DNA from: a virus
DNA length: 64,000 nucleotides
Virus record (IMG/VR): IMGVR_UViG_3300006736_000004
Span: 1 to 64,000 of that record
Strand: one strand, 5' to 3'
Shown: positions 8,221-15,881 of the stretch, piece by piece
Layout: every line of letters begins with the position of its first letter
How positions within the stretch are numbered: the first letter of the stretch is position 1
Position numbers and translations under genes: made by a program
Notes under the pieces: generated by a model
Told to the model about the DNA's origin: nothing
The model's database searches: none
Seen by the model: only the letters and a program-made list of their open reading frames with translations

Positions 8221-10371
8221 ATGCCAAATGTCAACGACTCGCTCTTTGACGCCGGAAACCGCCACCAAACTTTCCTGATCAGATTCGGCGGGTCGTCCGC
8301 CCATGAAGCGACCGCGATCCTCGACGCCGCTGAAAAGGACTTGGTCGAGCGGATTGCCCAACGAGTCGCCCGTCTTGGACCCGCCGCCGCCGCGACCAAG
8401 GGGTCCAAGCGTCTGACCTCAATCCTCGCCGCCATCCGCCAGCAAAACCGCGATCTTATCAACGCTCTTCACAAGACCACGTCGAAGAACCTCAATGGTC
8501 TGGCAAAGCAAGAGGTCGGCCTTGCATTGAAGCGATTGAATGAGGCGGTCGGCGTTGACCTCGAAAACTTCCGTCCGTCGCCCGAAGTCCTCCGAACTCT
8601 CGTCCAGAAGCGTGGTGTAGGCGGCATATCGCTCCGTAGGTGGTTCACAAGGCTTGGCCGGGACCGTTTGGGTCGGTTGGAAAGTGCCGTCAATCTGGGG
8701 GTCGTTGAGGGCGACGGCATTCCAGACATGGTCCGGCGCTTCCGGCAAGCCGAAGACGTATCGAGACGGTCGGCGGAGACCTTGGTTCGGACCCATGTCA
8801 ACCACGTTGCCAACCAATCGCGGCAAGCCCTCTACTCTGCCAACTCTGACATCGTGGACAAGCTCCGGTGGACGGCGACCCTCGACGGGCGCACGTCGGC
8901 CATTTGCCAAGCGAGAGATGGGCGGACATTCCCCTTGGACAGTGGGCCGCGCCCACCGGCACATCCGAGTTGTCGGTCGATCATGACGCCGGTCATGAAG
9001 TCATGGGATGAACTGGCAAGGCCGGGAGCATTGAAGCCGGGGCGCGGAGCGGCTGACATCAACCGGCTATTCAAAAAGAACTTGGCGAAGCAAGGATTCA
9101 CCCCGGAGCAAATCAAGGGCATCCGGCGCAACACCCGCGCTTCGATGAACGGACAAGTGCCGCGCACCCAATCTTACCAGCAATGGCTCAAGCGCCAACC
9201 TCCGGAGTTCCAAGACGAGGTTCTTGGCTCGACCAAGGGACGGTTGTTCCGTGAGGGCAACGTCAAGCTCACCCGATTCGTTGACAACTCGACGGGGCGG
9301 GCGTTCACCTTGGACGAGATTCGTCGCCAGAATGAGAAGCCTTGGATGTCGATTGTCTCTGGCGTCCCGCAAGCTCCCATCAAAGTGGGCATGATAGACG
9401 CCGCCTTCGACGCTTCGACTGAAGTCGGCAAGCTCCATGAAGCCGCCCTTGGCGATGCGCCCGCCTATATCAAGAACGCCGCCTTGGCGTTGAAACAACT
9501 CCACCTTCTCAAGCCAGAAAAAGACAAGGATGGCTTTTACAATCCGGGGACGGGGGGCATTCATATGGGGATCAAAGACCCCACGGATTCCGTCCGGCGC
9601 ACAGAAGGGACATGGCGGCATGAGGTCGGCCATGCGATTGACCATGATGCGGCGGCACCCGGATTCTCATATGCCACTGAAAGCCCCGCCTACAAGAAAG
9701 CGATGAAGAAAGACCGTGGGGTGCTTATCAAGAACAACTCGCAAGCAGGGTCGGCATTCTTTTCCAAAGATGACAGGTTCTTCGATTCAAGGGCGGCGAC
9801 GGTGAAAGCAAAGATGCGGTTGGCCCAAAACCATATTGATGCGAACGAGCGCATTGCAGAGTTGACCATCGCAAGGCGCAAGGCGTCTGAGTCCTCGCCT
9901 CTTCGGAAAGGGAAGCATCGGTTGGAGCGCGAGTGGTTCCAAGAGAAGTTCGATGCCTTCGGGATGGACTTGGCTGACGTTGAGGCGGCGCTAAAGATTG
10001 ATAATGGCTTCGATACCTTCTCGACCAGCCGCCACAAGCTGACGCAAGTCTTGGTTTCGCTTGAGCGGAAAGATGCCGGGATGATGGTCAATGACATTCT
10101 TGATTGGAACGCCTATTATAGACAGGGCAACGTCGGCAAGGTCGCTGACTTCTTCGGAGCGATCACAAAGAACCATGCCGGGTATGGTCACAGAATAAAG
10201 GGCTATTATGGAGAGGGTGTTGGTCTTCAAGAAATGGAAGCATTCTCCAACGCGACGACTTTCTTGGCAGACAAGAATCCATTTTGGGCAACCTACATGA
10301 AGCACTTGGCACCCGGAACGATGCGCGAGGCGGAAGGAATATTGAGAAGTGGCAGATCGAAGTCTAAGTGA
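8221..10371 (+). CDS. MuF-type head morphogenesis protein fused to a zincin-like domain
   Basis: Residues about 150-260 form the MuF / SPP1 gp7 minor head domain, ending in the typical 'WTATLDGRTSAICQARDGRTF' and 'PPAHPSCRS' cluster, just after the portal as usual. Ordinary MuF proteins end soon after. This one continues for over 400 residues and contains R-HEVGHAIDHD, with HEVGH at 467-471, the HExxH zinc-binding motif of metallopeptidases. The extension resembles the effector or polyvalent cargo domains that MuF proteins carry into the host with the DNA. The MuF part is firm; peptidase activity is inferred from the motif alone. Confidence 0.85.
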   Translation: MPNVNDSLFDAGNRHQTFLIRFGGSSAHEATAILDAAEKDLVERIAQRVARLGPAAAATKGSKRLTSILAAIRQQNRDLINALHKTTSKNLNGLAKQEVGLALKRLNEAVGVDLENFRPSPEVLRTLVQKRGVGGISLRRWFTRLGRDRLGRLESAVNLGVVEGDGIPDMVRRFRQAEDVSRRSAETLVRTHVNHVANQSRQALYSANSDIVDKLRWTATLDGRTSAICQARDGRTFPLDSGPRPPAHPSCRSIMTPVMKSWDELARPGALKPGRGAADINRLFKKNLAKQGFTPEQIKGIRRNTRASMNGQVPRTQSYQQWLKRQPPEFQDEVLGSTKGRLFREGNVKLTRFVDNSTGRAFTLDEIRRQNEKPWMSIVSGVPQAPIKVGMIDAAFDASTEVGKLHEAALGDAPAYIKNAALALKQLHLLKPEKDKDGFYNPGTGGIHMGIKDPTDSVRRTEGTWRHEVGHAIDHDAAAPGFSYATESPAYKKAMKKDRGVLIKNNSQAGSAFFSKDDRFFDSRAATVKAKMRLAQNHIDANERIAELTIARRKASESSPLRKGKHRLEREWFQEKFDAFGMDLADVEAALKIDNGFDTFSTSRHKLTQVLVSLERKDAGMMVNDILDWNAYYRQGNVGKVADFFGAITKNHAGYGHRIKGYYGEGVGLQEMEAFSNATTFLADKNPFWATYMKHLAPGTMREAEGILRSGRSKSK

Positions 10372-10519
10372 TTGGCTCACAGAGTACGGGGAGACCTTCG
10401 GAGAGCTTCCGACAATGGCTAGATACCCGTCAGAGGAATCAATAATCAAGGCAATGAAAGAAGCTCTCCGGACCGGCGTCGAAATCCCTGTGGAAGACCC
10501 AAAGAAATTTCTTTACTAA
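10349..10519 (+). CDS. Small hypothetical protein
   Basis: A 56-residue frame starting at GTG 10349, inside the last codons of the MuF gene, with GGAAGGAAT upstream. It ends 'VEIPVEDPKKFLY', after a likely helix ('SIIKAMKEALRTG'). A shorter start at ATG 10415 is possible. It converges on the minus-strand island with a 4-base overlap. No family is recognised. Confidence 0.5.
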   Translation: MADRSLSDWLTEYGETFGELPTMARYPSEESIIKAMKEALRTGVEIPVEDPKKFLY

Positions 10520-10806
10520 ACGCCGATCTCCAAGTCGTCCATTTCCCTTTCCCAGGGCTCTTTGTCCAAACCCTCAAACCAAGTGACGGCTCCGTCCAAG
10601 GCACCCAAGAGCGAGGGTTCATCATACGGGGCATCCCCACCCAAGCGAGTCAGAACGTCGGGGCGGGCCTTGATGTATCGGCTCCATTCCCGCTCGACAT
10701 TGATTTGCGTCTTCTTGGCAAACGGTGGGCGCTCGACCAAGCTGGTATCATGTTGAACAAGGTGGATGCGGTTGTCGTCGGTTGCGACGACGAATGTGAT
10801 CTTCAC
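10516..10806 (-). CDS. Hypothetical protein
   Basis: Start taken at GTG 10806, which has AGGAGAAAGACC directly upstream; earlier ATGs in the open frame lie inside the next gene. The 96 residues begin with a beta-strand-like 'VKITFVVATDD' and end in an acidic tail ('EREMDDLEIGV'). It is the last gene of the minus-strand island driven from 11587-11614. No function is recognised. Confidence 0.65.
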   Translation of the reverse strand: MKITFVVATDDNRIHLVQHDTSLVERPPFAKKTQINVEREWSRYIKARPDVLTRLGGDAPYDEPSLLGALDGAVTWFEGLDKEPWEREMDDLEIGV

Positions 10807-10819
10807 GGTCTTTCTCCTG

Positions 10820-10924
10820 TCAAAGCGTTGTGATGATGTCGAAGGCCAGAGGCAAGAGCCAACAAAGGCCATAAAAGTACGCCGCGACGGCGACACATTC
10901 GGCGGTAAACTTGAGCGGGTTCAT
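10820..10924 (-). CDS. 34-residue single-pass membrane peptide
   Basis: A short frame with the standard GGAGAGACCAAATG start of this arm, overlapping the upstream gene's stop by four bases. Its pattern is M-(L/F)-x-AE-x-VAVA-YF-x(2)-CW-x(2)-PLA-x(2)-I-TT around one hydrophobic segment. The same pattern recurs in two 31-residue peptides of the right arm (58972-59067 and 60054-60149), so it is a real family. It should sit in the inner membrane. Confidence 0.65.
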   Translation of the reverse strand: MNPLKFTAECVAVAAYFYGLCWLLPLAFDIITTL

Positions 10925-11196
10925 TTGGTCTCTCCCTTGAAAAGTTGCTTGCATTCGTCAGACCCACACGATCCATCGCACGGGGCCAGATACTTGAGGT
11001 CGGACCGGATTTCTTTGGCGGTCGCTTCATGCCAAGGCCATCCGCGAGTGTGGCAACCGGGATCACCGGCTTCCCAATTCCATCCATCATTCAGATAGAG
11101 AAGGAAGCCCTCGTCCCCGTCGAGGTCGATGTTCTGGTCAACCTTCGGGTTGCCTTTGATGATCTTGCGGAGTTGGCGCATATTCATGGGCATCAT
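10921..11196 (-). CDS. Hypothetical protein, Cys/Trp-rich
   Basis: A 91-residue protein with 'DGWNWEAGDPGCHTRGWPW' and a Cys cluster 'APCDGSCGSDECK' near the C-terminus, which could bind a metal or form disulfides. Start MMPMN at 11196, with GAGGGAG upstream and a one-codon-step overlap with the gene before it. No named family is recognised. Confidence 0.6.
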   Translation of the reverse strand: MMPMNMRQLRKIIKGNPKVDQNIDLDGDEGFLLYLNDGWNWEAGDPGCHTRGWPWHEATAKEIRSDLKYLAPCDGSCGSDECKQLFKGETK

Positions 11197-11321
11197 CCGG
11201 CTCCCTCAAGGGTGAGATAAAATCCGCCATTGCGTCCGCGAACTTTGGTGGGGACGGGCATAGGGCCAACTTTACGATTTTTAGATTTGATGGTAAGCCG
11301 TACTTCATTCAATGCAGCCAT
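11193..11321 (-). CDS. Small basic hypothetical protein (42 residues)
   Basis: ATG at 11321 with GGAAAGGAAATGTT upstream; TGA overlaps the next gene's ATG (ATGA-type junction), the hallmark of a coupled operon gene. The product is basic in its first half ('IKSKNRKVGP') and ends 'GFYLTLEGAG'. No domain is recognised. Confidence 0.6.
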   Translation of the reverse strand: MAALNEVRLTIKSKNRKVGPMPVPTKVRGRNGGFYLTLEGAG

Positions 11322-11360
11322 AACATTTCCTTTCCAGTGGATTGACACAATTTCGGGATA

Positions 11361-11558
11361 TTAGACCGTTTTCTCCGTGAACGATACGCCATTGCTTTTG
11401 GCCATTTTCTCGCCGAATTTGCGAAGGGAATTTTGGGTCTTTACTTTGCAATAATTTCCCCCGGCGGAGCGGGTGCCATCAACGGCCGTTTTGAGATCGC
11501 CATCGACAAGGTAAAGATAAGAACCTTTGGCGGTGTGTTTGAGCTGGTAGTGTTTCAT
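11361..11558 (-). CDS. Hypothetical protein, first gene of minus-strand island 2
   Basis: Start at 11558 (MKHYQLK), preceded by CGGAGAGACAAC; the longer open frame to 11735 crosses the promoter and is rejected. The product has 65 residues, is basic and mixed alpha/beta ('GSYLYLVDGDLKTAVDG'), and ends in 'GVSFTEKTV'. It lies about 30 bases downstream of promoter P2. No function is recognised. Confidence 0.65.
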   Translation of the reverse strand: MKHYQLKHTAKGSYLYLVDGDLKTAVDGTRSAGGNYCKVKTQNSLRKFGEKMAKSNGVSFTEKTV

Positions 11559-11578
11559 GTTGTCTCTCCGTTGTTTGA

Positions 11579-11614
11579 TGTTGACTAGAATAAACATATT
11601 GGTGGGGGAGTCAA
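11579..11614 (-). promoter_or_regulatory. Sigma70-like promoter P2 with inverted-repeat arms
   Basis: On the minus strand TTGACT (11609-11614), 16 bases and TATTCT (11587-11592) precede the island 11558-10516. TTGAC at 11581-11585 and GTCAA at 11610-11614 are inverted arms with the same spacing as in P1. Confidence 0.75.
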
Positions 11615-11647
11615 CAACTTTCGGAAAAAACTTTTCAGCCCGGTCGA

Positions 11648-12634
11648 ATGCACCCCTTGACGTTTCTGGCAAAATGGCAGACAAAGCGGGGCATGGTTCA
11701 AGCGATAAAGTTTGAGAGGCCGAAGGATGCGCCAAGCCTTCTGCCGTTCATCAAGTATGCGGCAAGTCTGAATCTCACCCATGTCGAGAAGGATCGACAC
11801 GCCGGGGAAGACTGTGTCATTTGCTCGACGGGGCCAACGCTCAAGAACAAATCCATCCTTCGCCAAATCAAGCATCTTGCCAAGACGCATACCGTTATCG
11901 CGCTGAAAGAGTCTATCCCGTTTCTCAAGAGCAAGGGGATCAAGGCCAAATATGCGGTGAGCATGGACCCCGGCGGCGAGAGGCAGATTGCCCGGACTCC
12001 AATCAATAAGGATGTGATCTATTGTGTCGCATCGTCCTGTCACCCGGACTTCTTTGATTACCTTATCGAAGGCGGGTGTGAAGTCCATGTCTTCCACTCT
12101 GCTTGCGGGCAAGGGGAGCCGGATTATGAAAAGGGGATGTTGCATGACTGCGGCAACAATCAACACGCCATTGTCGAGGGTGAGTATGTCATCACAACGA
12201 TGAACGATGGATATGAGTTTTGTCCGGTGGTCGGCATGGTCAAGCAAGAGATCGAAATCTATGGTGAGAACTTCGATGGCTATGCAGACGTGATGTGCGG
12301 CGGGTTTACTGTCACCAACCGCGCTCTGGCTTTGGCAAAGTACATGGGTTTCAAGAAGCCAATCATGGCAGGGACGGACTTTGGGTGGCGCAAAGAAGGC
12401 GGGTCGCATTATTCCGATCTCGTCAAAGTGCCGACCCATGATGACCAATACATGACCGACCAAGGGCAAGTTGACGGGACGCCTTGGTTCACCAGACCCG
12501 ACCAATTAGCAAGCGCCGCCGACGTGGCGAAAAAGATCAAGGCAGACGAAGTCGAAGTCTTGGGCGATTCGCTCGCGGCGGCATTATCCAAACGTGACGA
12601 TAAATTCCTTCGGGAGATCGTCCAAGTCAAATAG
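11648..12634 (+). CDS. DUF115 / MAF-type glycosyltransferase-like protein
   Basis: The sequence 'DCVICSTGPTLKN' followed by 'VIALKESIPFLKSKGIKAKYAVSMDPGG' is the signature of DUF115 (motility-associated-factor glycosyltransferase, related to sialic acid and MptE-type enzymes). Further blocks 'DVIYCVASSCHPDF' and 'VTNRALALAKYMGFKKPIMAGTDFG' belong to the same fold. In bacteria DUF115 proteins transfer nonulosonic acids or other sugars to flagellin. In this phage the gene sits among head genes, between MuF and scaffold, and may act with the modification island at 15882-21901. MVQAIKF at 11693 is an alternative start. Confidence 0.7.
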   Translation: MHPLTFLAKWQTKRGMVQAIKFERPKDAPSLLPFIKYAASLNLTHVEKDRHAGEDCVICSTGPTLKNKSILRQIKHLAKTHTVIALKESIPFLKSKGIKAKYAVSMDPGGERQIARTPINKDVIYCVASSCHPDFFDYLIEGGCEVHVFHSACGQGEPDYEKGMLHDCGNNQHAIVEGEYVITTMNDGYEFCPVVGMVKQEIEIYGENFDGYADVMCGGFTVTNRALALAKYMGFKKPIMAGTDFGWRKEGGSHYSDLVKVPTHDDQYMTDQGQVDGTPWFTRPDQLASAADVAKKIKADEVEVLGDSLAAALSKRDDKFLREIVQVK

Positions 12635-12645
12635 GGAGTGTCCTA

Positions 12646-13425
12646 ATGGCTAAGTTAAAACTGAAAATTGATTCTTTGGAAGATGTCCACGAAGACATCC
12701 GGGACGCCTATGTAAAGTCCAAAACCGGCGACGGATTCGAGTTGGACTTCGGTCAAATCAAAGAACACCCCGGAGTGGCGAAGGTCCGTCAGACGGCCAA
12801 CGAGGTCGATAAAAAGCGGGTTGATGCCGAGAAGGCGTTGGCCGCGATACAAGATAAATATGGCGACATCGACCCCGAAGAAGCGCGGGCGGCAATGCAA
12901 GCGGCGGAAGAGGCGGGCGACAAAAAGATGATCGACGCCGGAAAGATTGACGAGCTTGTCAACAACAAGGTCGTCAAGATGAAGACCGACTTTGAAAAGC
13001 AGATGGCGGCTAAAAACAAGGTCATCGAAGAATTGACCGCCGGGTCAACCGCTCTGACGGGCGAGCTTGCCGATATTAAAATCTATGACGCCATCAAGGA
13101 CGCTGCTCTCGCCAAGGGTGCGCGGAAGGAAGCCTTGCCGGACATCAAGGGGCGGGCAACCGGGATGTGGTCGCTGAAGGACGGCAAGCCAACCGCCATG
13201 AACGGCGAAGAGGAAGTCTATGGCAAGTCAGGCGAGGCGCTTTCGATTGGCGAATGGGTCGAGACCTTGGCGGCTGAATCACCCCATCTTTTCGAGCCGA
13301 ATAAAGGGGGTGGTGCGCCGGGGAGCGATTCGTCGGCGTTCAGTGGCGCGAAGGTTGTCGCTCCCGTCCATGCCGGGGACAATATCGCCGCGATTGCAGA
13401 TGGCTCAATGACTATTGACCATTAG
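12646..13425 (+). CDS. Capsid scaffolding protein
   Basis: A 259-residue, highly charged protein with a long predicted coiled coil (residues about 45-140, rich in K, E, A and D) and a Gly/Ser-rich, disordered C-terminal part ('NKGGGAPGSDSSAFSG'). It lies immediately before the coat protein. This is the standard position and composition of scaffolds, which guide coat assembly and then leave the procapsid. The identification rests on layout and composition. Confidence 0.8.
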   Translation: MAKLKLKIDSLEDVHEDIRDAYVKSKTGDGFELDFGQIKEHPGVAKVRQTANEVDKKRVDAEKALAAIQDKYGDIDPEEARAAMQAAEEAGDKKMIDAGKIDELVNNKVVKMKTDFEKQMAAKNKVIEELTAGSTALTGELADIKIYDAIKDAALAKGARKEALPDIKGRATGMWSLKDGKPTAMNGEEEVYGKSGEALSIGEWVETLAAESPHLFEPNKGGGAPGSDSSAFSGAKVVAPVHAGDNIAAIADGSMTIDH

Positions 13426-13527
13426 GTACGTTCTGGCGTAAGGTTCGCACCGGAACGATCAGTGGTCTTCCGTTAGAAAGGGTCAGTGGCCCGACTTGGT
13501 CAACTCTTTTGATGGGAGACCTTCGCA

Positions 13528-14667
13528 ATGGCGAACACCCTTACAAACATCCTTGACAAGATTCTAGCTCAAGGTCTCATGGCTTTGCGGGAAGCGGCTG
13601 TTATGCCCCGCTTAGTCAACACCGATTTTTCGGCAACCGGCGCGATGCAGGGTAGCACCGTTGACGTGCCGATTCCCAAAACACAAGCGGTCTCGACCGT
13701 CGCCGTTAGCAACGTGTTGAAAGCCCCGGCGTCGAAGGCTCCGTCCCTCGTCCAGATTTCCCTCGACCAATGGAAAATGACGGATTTTCACCTTACCGAT
13801 AAAGAACTTGCAGAGATCGACCGCAACCGGCATTTCATCCCCATGCAGACTTCCGAGGCTGCGCGGGCGCTTGCCAACAATCTCGACGTTGCGATCCACG
13901 GCAACTATACGGGCATTTACGGTTATGTCGGCACCGCCGCGACCGTCCCGTTTTCGACCGTTGCTTCCGCGACGGATGCCAGAAAGGTCTTGAACCAGCA
14001 ACTCGCGCCGATGAACGACCGGCGTGTTGTTCTTGATCCCACGGCGGAAGGCCAAGCTCTACAGCTTGCGGCTTATTCCGATGTCGAAAAATCCGATGAC
14101 CGCCCGGTGAAAATCGAAGGCGAGATTGGTCGGAAGTTCGGCATGGATCACTTCATGTCGCAGAATGTCGTCACTCATACCGGCGGCACGGCTGACGCTT
14201 CGATCACGGTTGGCTCGACCACGGCTATCGGCGTTTCGACGTTGATGTTCAAGTCGGGCGTTGGCTCCAAGACCATCGTTCTTGGCGATGTCTTCACGAT
14301 TGCTGGTGATAGTCAGACCTACACCGCCACGTCGGCCGACACGATCACGTCAACCGGCGTCAATCTCACGATTGCACCGGCTCTGCAAGTGATCGCTTCC
14401 TCGACCTCCGCGATCACCCTAAAGGCAACCCACGTTGTCAACCTCGCGTTCAATCGCGGCGCTTTCGTTTACGTCACGCGACCGCTACAAGATGCGGTGG
14501 GCGCTTTGACCGGCGGCAATCCGCAATCGGTCTTGGTGGACAACCAAACCGGCCTCACCATGAGGTTGGAAGTCGTCCGTCAGCACAAGCAAAACGCCTT
14601 CCAATTCGACATTCTGTACGGCACCAAGTTGATCCGTCCGGAGTTTGGCGTCCGAATCGCTGGTTAA
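13528..14667 (+). CDS. Major capsid protein (P22 coat-like)
   Basis: A 379-residue coat protein directly after the scaffold and followed by a strong terminator, as expected for the most highly expressed late gene. The N-terminus ('MANTLTNILDKILAQGLMAL'), the 'QWKMTDFHLTDKELAEIDR' segment and the C-terminal 'RLEVVRQHKQNAFQFDILYG' block match the P22 coat family of the HK97 fold. The region 195-290 is Ser/Thr-rich and beta-like and may be an inserted surface domain comparable to the P22 I-domain. Confidence 0.9.
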   Translation: MANTLTNILDKILAQGLMALREAAVMPRLVNTDFSATGAMQGSTVDVPIPKTQAVSTVAVSNVLKAPASKAPSLVQISLDQWKMTDFHLTDKELAEIDRNRHFIPMQTSEAARALANNLDVAIHGNYTGIYGYVGTAATVPFSTVASATDARKVLNQQLAPMNDRRVVLDPTAEGQALQLAAYSDVEKSDDRPVKIEGEIGRKFGMDHFMSQNVVTHTGGTADASITVGSTTAIGVSTLMFKSGVGSKTIVLGDVFTIAGDSQTYTATSADTITSTGVNLTIAPALQVIASSTSAITLKATHVVNLAFNRGAFVYVTRPLQDAVGALTGGNPQSVLVDNQTGLTMRLEVVRQHKQNAFQFDILYGTKLIRPEFGVRIAG

Positions 14668-14693
14668 GACCCCTCTGCCGGTGAGCTACGATT

Positions 14694-14729
14694 GGCCCGG
14701 AATGGTTTACGCTGTTCCGGGCCTTTTTT
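14694..14729 (+). terminator. Rho-independent terminator after the coat gene
   Basis: A perfect 9-bp stem (GGCCCGGAA / TTCCGGGCC) with a 12-base loop is followed by six T's. It may attenuate read-through from the coat gene into the lesser-needed genes beyond. Confidence 0.9.
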
Positions 14730-14740
14730 AAGGGAAGCAA

Positions 14741-15058
14741 ATGGCAAAGTTACCGACGATCAAGCTCCGCAATCGTGCCACCGGGCGGGTGGTAAAGCTC
14801 AATCAAACAGACTATGCGCGGGACATCTCAAAGTGGGATGGTTGGGCGGTGGTCTATGTCCAACGAGGCAACGCGACCGACGAGGAAGTGAACTTTTCGG
14901 CGGCTCAATCTGACATTGATAAATTCCGCCGCGAAGATCCGGCCCGACAAGCGTGGTCGCGGGATGACGAGCGAGCTTATAACGAAAGAAAGGTTACGGC
15001 GGGCGGTCCGGCTATCAAGCCGACGCTTATCACGCCGCAAGGGAAACCCCTTGTGTGA
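14741..15058 (+). CDS. Small head-region protein, paralogue of the gene at 15204
   Basis: This 105-residue protein starts 'MAKLPTIKLRNRATGRV' and continues '..LNQTDYARDISKWDGW'. The gene at 15204 has the same layout, so the two are tandem paralogues over their first 45 residues. The position after the coat suggests a head-associated or decoration role. The C-terminal half is charged and not shared. No named family is assigned. Confidence 0.7.
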   Translation: MAKLPTIKLRNRATGRVVKLNQTDYARDISKWDGWAVVYVQRGNATDEEVNFSAAQSDIDKFRREDPARQAWSRDDERAYNERKVTAGGPAIKPTLITPQGKPLV

Positions 15059-15122
15059 GACATGGTTTCGCCAAGGGATACCCATTTGGCCGGTCGCCTT
15101 CCCTGTCCCGCGCCAATGGGGG

Positions 15123-15161
15123 AGTAAAGGCTCTTGGTGACAAGCCGGAGCCTTTACTTTT
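15123..15161 (+). terminator. Rho-independent terminator
   Basis: A perfect 11-bp inverted repeat (AGTAAAGGCTC at 15123-15133, GAGCCTTTACT at 15148-15158) with a 14-base loop ends in a short T run. Confidence 0.8.
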
Positions 15162-15203
15162 CCGGGGGGCTGATATACGATCTCGCATAACAGGAGAAGG
15201 TAA

Positions 15204-15521
15204 ATGGCAAGAGTCCCCACAGTAGAATTGAAGAATAAGAAATCAGGCGAGGTCCGGATTTGGAACAAGTCTGACTATGACCCCAAGCGCGATTCCAATT
15301 GGAAGGTCTTGGCGGACCGACCTACCGAAGACATGGTCGCCTCTGACGAGAGCGCGGTGATTGCCGCCGTTCCAACGCCGGAACCGAAAGCCGTCAAGGT
15401 CGAAGTTGTCAAGGATTGGCGCAAGATGCGGTGGCCCGAAGCGCGGCGGTATGTCCAAACCAAAACGGGGACCGCGCCACGTTCCAAGAAACAAGCAGAG
15501 GATTTGATGGCGGCGCTTTAA
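15204..15521 (+). CDS. Small head-region protein with HeH/LEM-like C-terminus
   Basis: The first 45 residues are paralogous to the gene at 14741 ('MARVPTVELKNKKSGEV', 'WNKSDYDPKRDSNW'). The C-terminus is different and reads like a short helix-extended-loop-helix unit ('WPEARRYVQTKTGTAPRSK' then 'AEDLMAAL'), a type found in phage head proteins and in Rho N-terminal/LEM folds that bind DNA or RNA. It has AGGAGAAGG before its ATG. A head-completion or DNA-contacting role is inferred. Confidence 0.7.
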   Translation: MARVPTVELKNKKSGEVRIWNKSDYDPKRDSNWKVLADRPTEDMVASDESAVIAAVPTPEPKAVKVEVVKDWRKMRWPEARRYVQTKTGTAPRSKKQAEDLMAAL

Positions 15522-15614
15522 CGGTTTCGGTGGGCGGGTGTGGAACCTTTGCCGGTTTGATGGAAGTGTCATGCGGCTTTCATCGCCGCCCACCGGATTT
15601 AAAGGACAGGGAAA

Positions 15615-15878
15615 ATGACTGACTTCACAAGACGAGGTTTCTTTCGAGCCGTGGGCGCATTGCTCCCCAAGGCGGCAGCGGTCGCCGTTGTCGCGCATGG
15701 GGTGGTGAAGTCTAAACCGGCCAAAGCCAGACCGGCGCAAGCGTCAACACTGGACAACCTTCCGAATCAAGGTGAGTGGGAGCCGGATGAAGCGCGTGTA
15801 TTTTATGCAAGTGCTTCCGTTTCATCCGACGATCCATTGGAGTTCGGCCCAACCTTCGCATATCGCCGGGAAGACTGA
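15615..15878 (+). CDS. Small protein with a Tat-type signal sequence
   Basis: The N-terminus 'TDFTRRGFFRAVGALLPK' carries a twin-arginine motif (T-R-R-G-F-F) followed by a hydrophobic stretch ending 'AVVAHG', the layout of a Tat export signal. The remaining 60 residues have no visible domain. AGGACAGGGAAA precedes the ATG. It lies just ahead of the modification island and ends three bases before its first gene. If exported folded, it would reach the periplasm during infection, which is unusual in a structural gene cluster. Confidence 0.65.
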   Translation: MTDFTRRGFFRAVGALLPKAAAVAVVAHGVVKSKPAKARPAQASTLDNLPNQGEWEPDEARVFYASASVSSDDPLEFGPTFAYRRED

Positions 15879-15881
15879 GCC

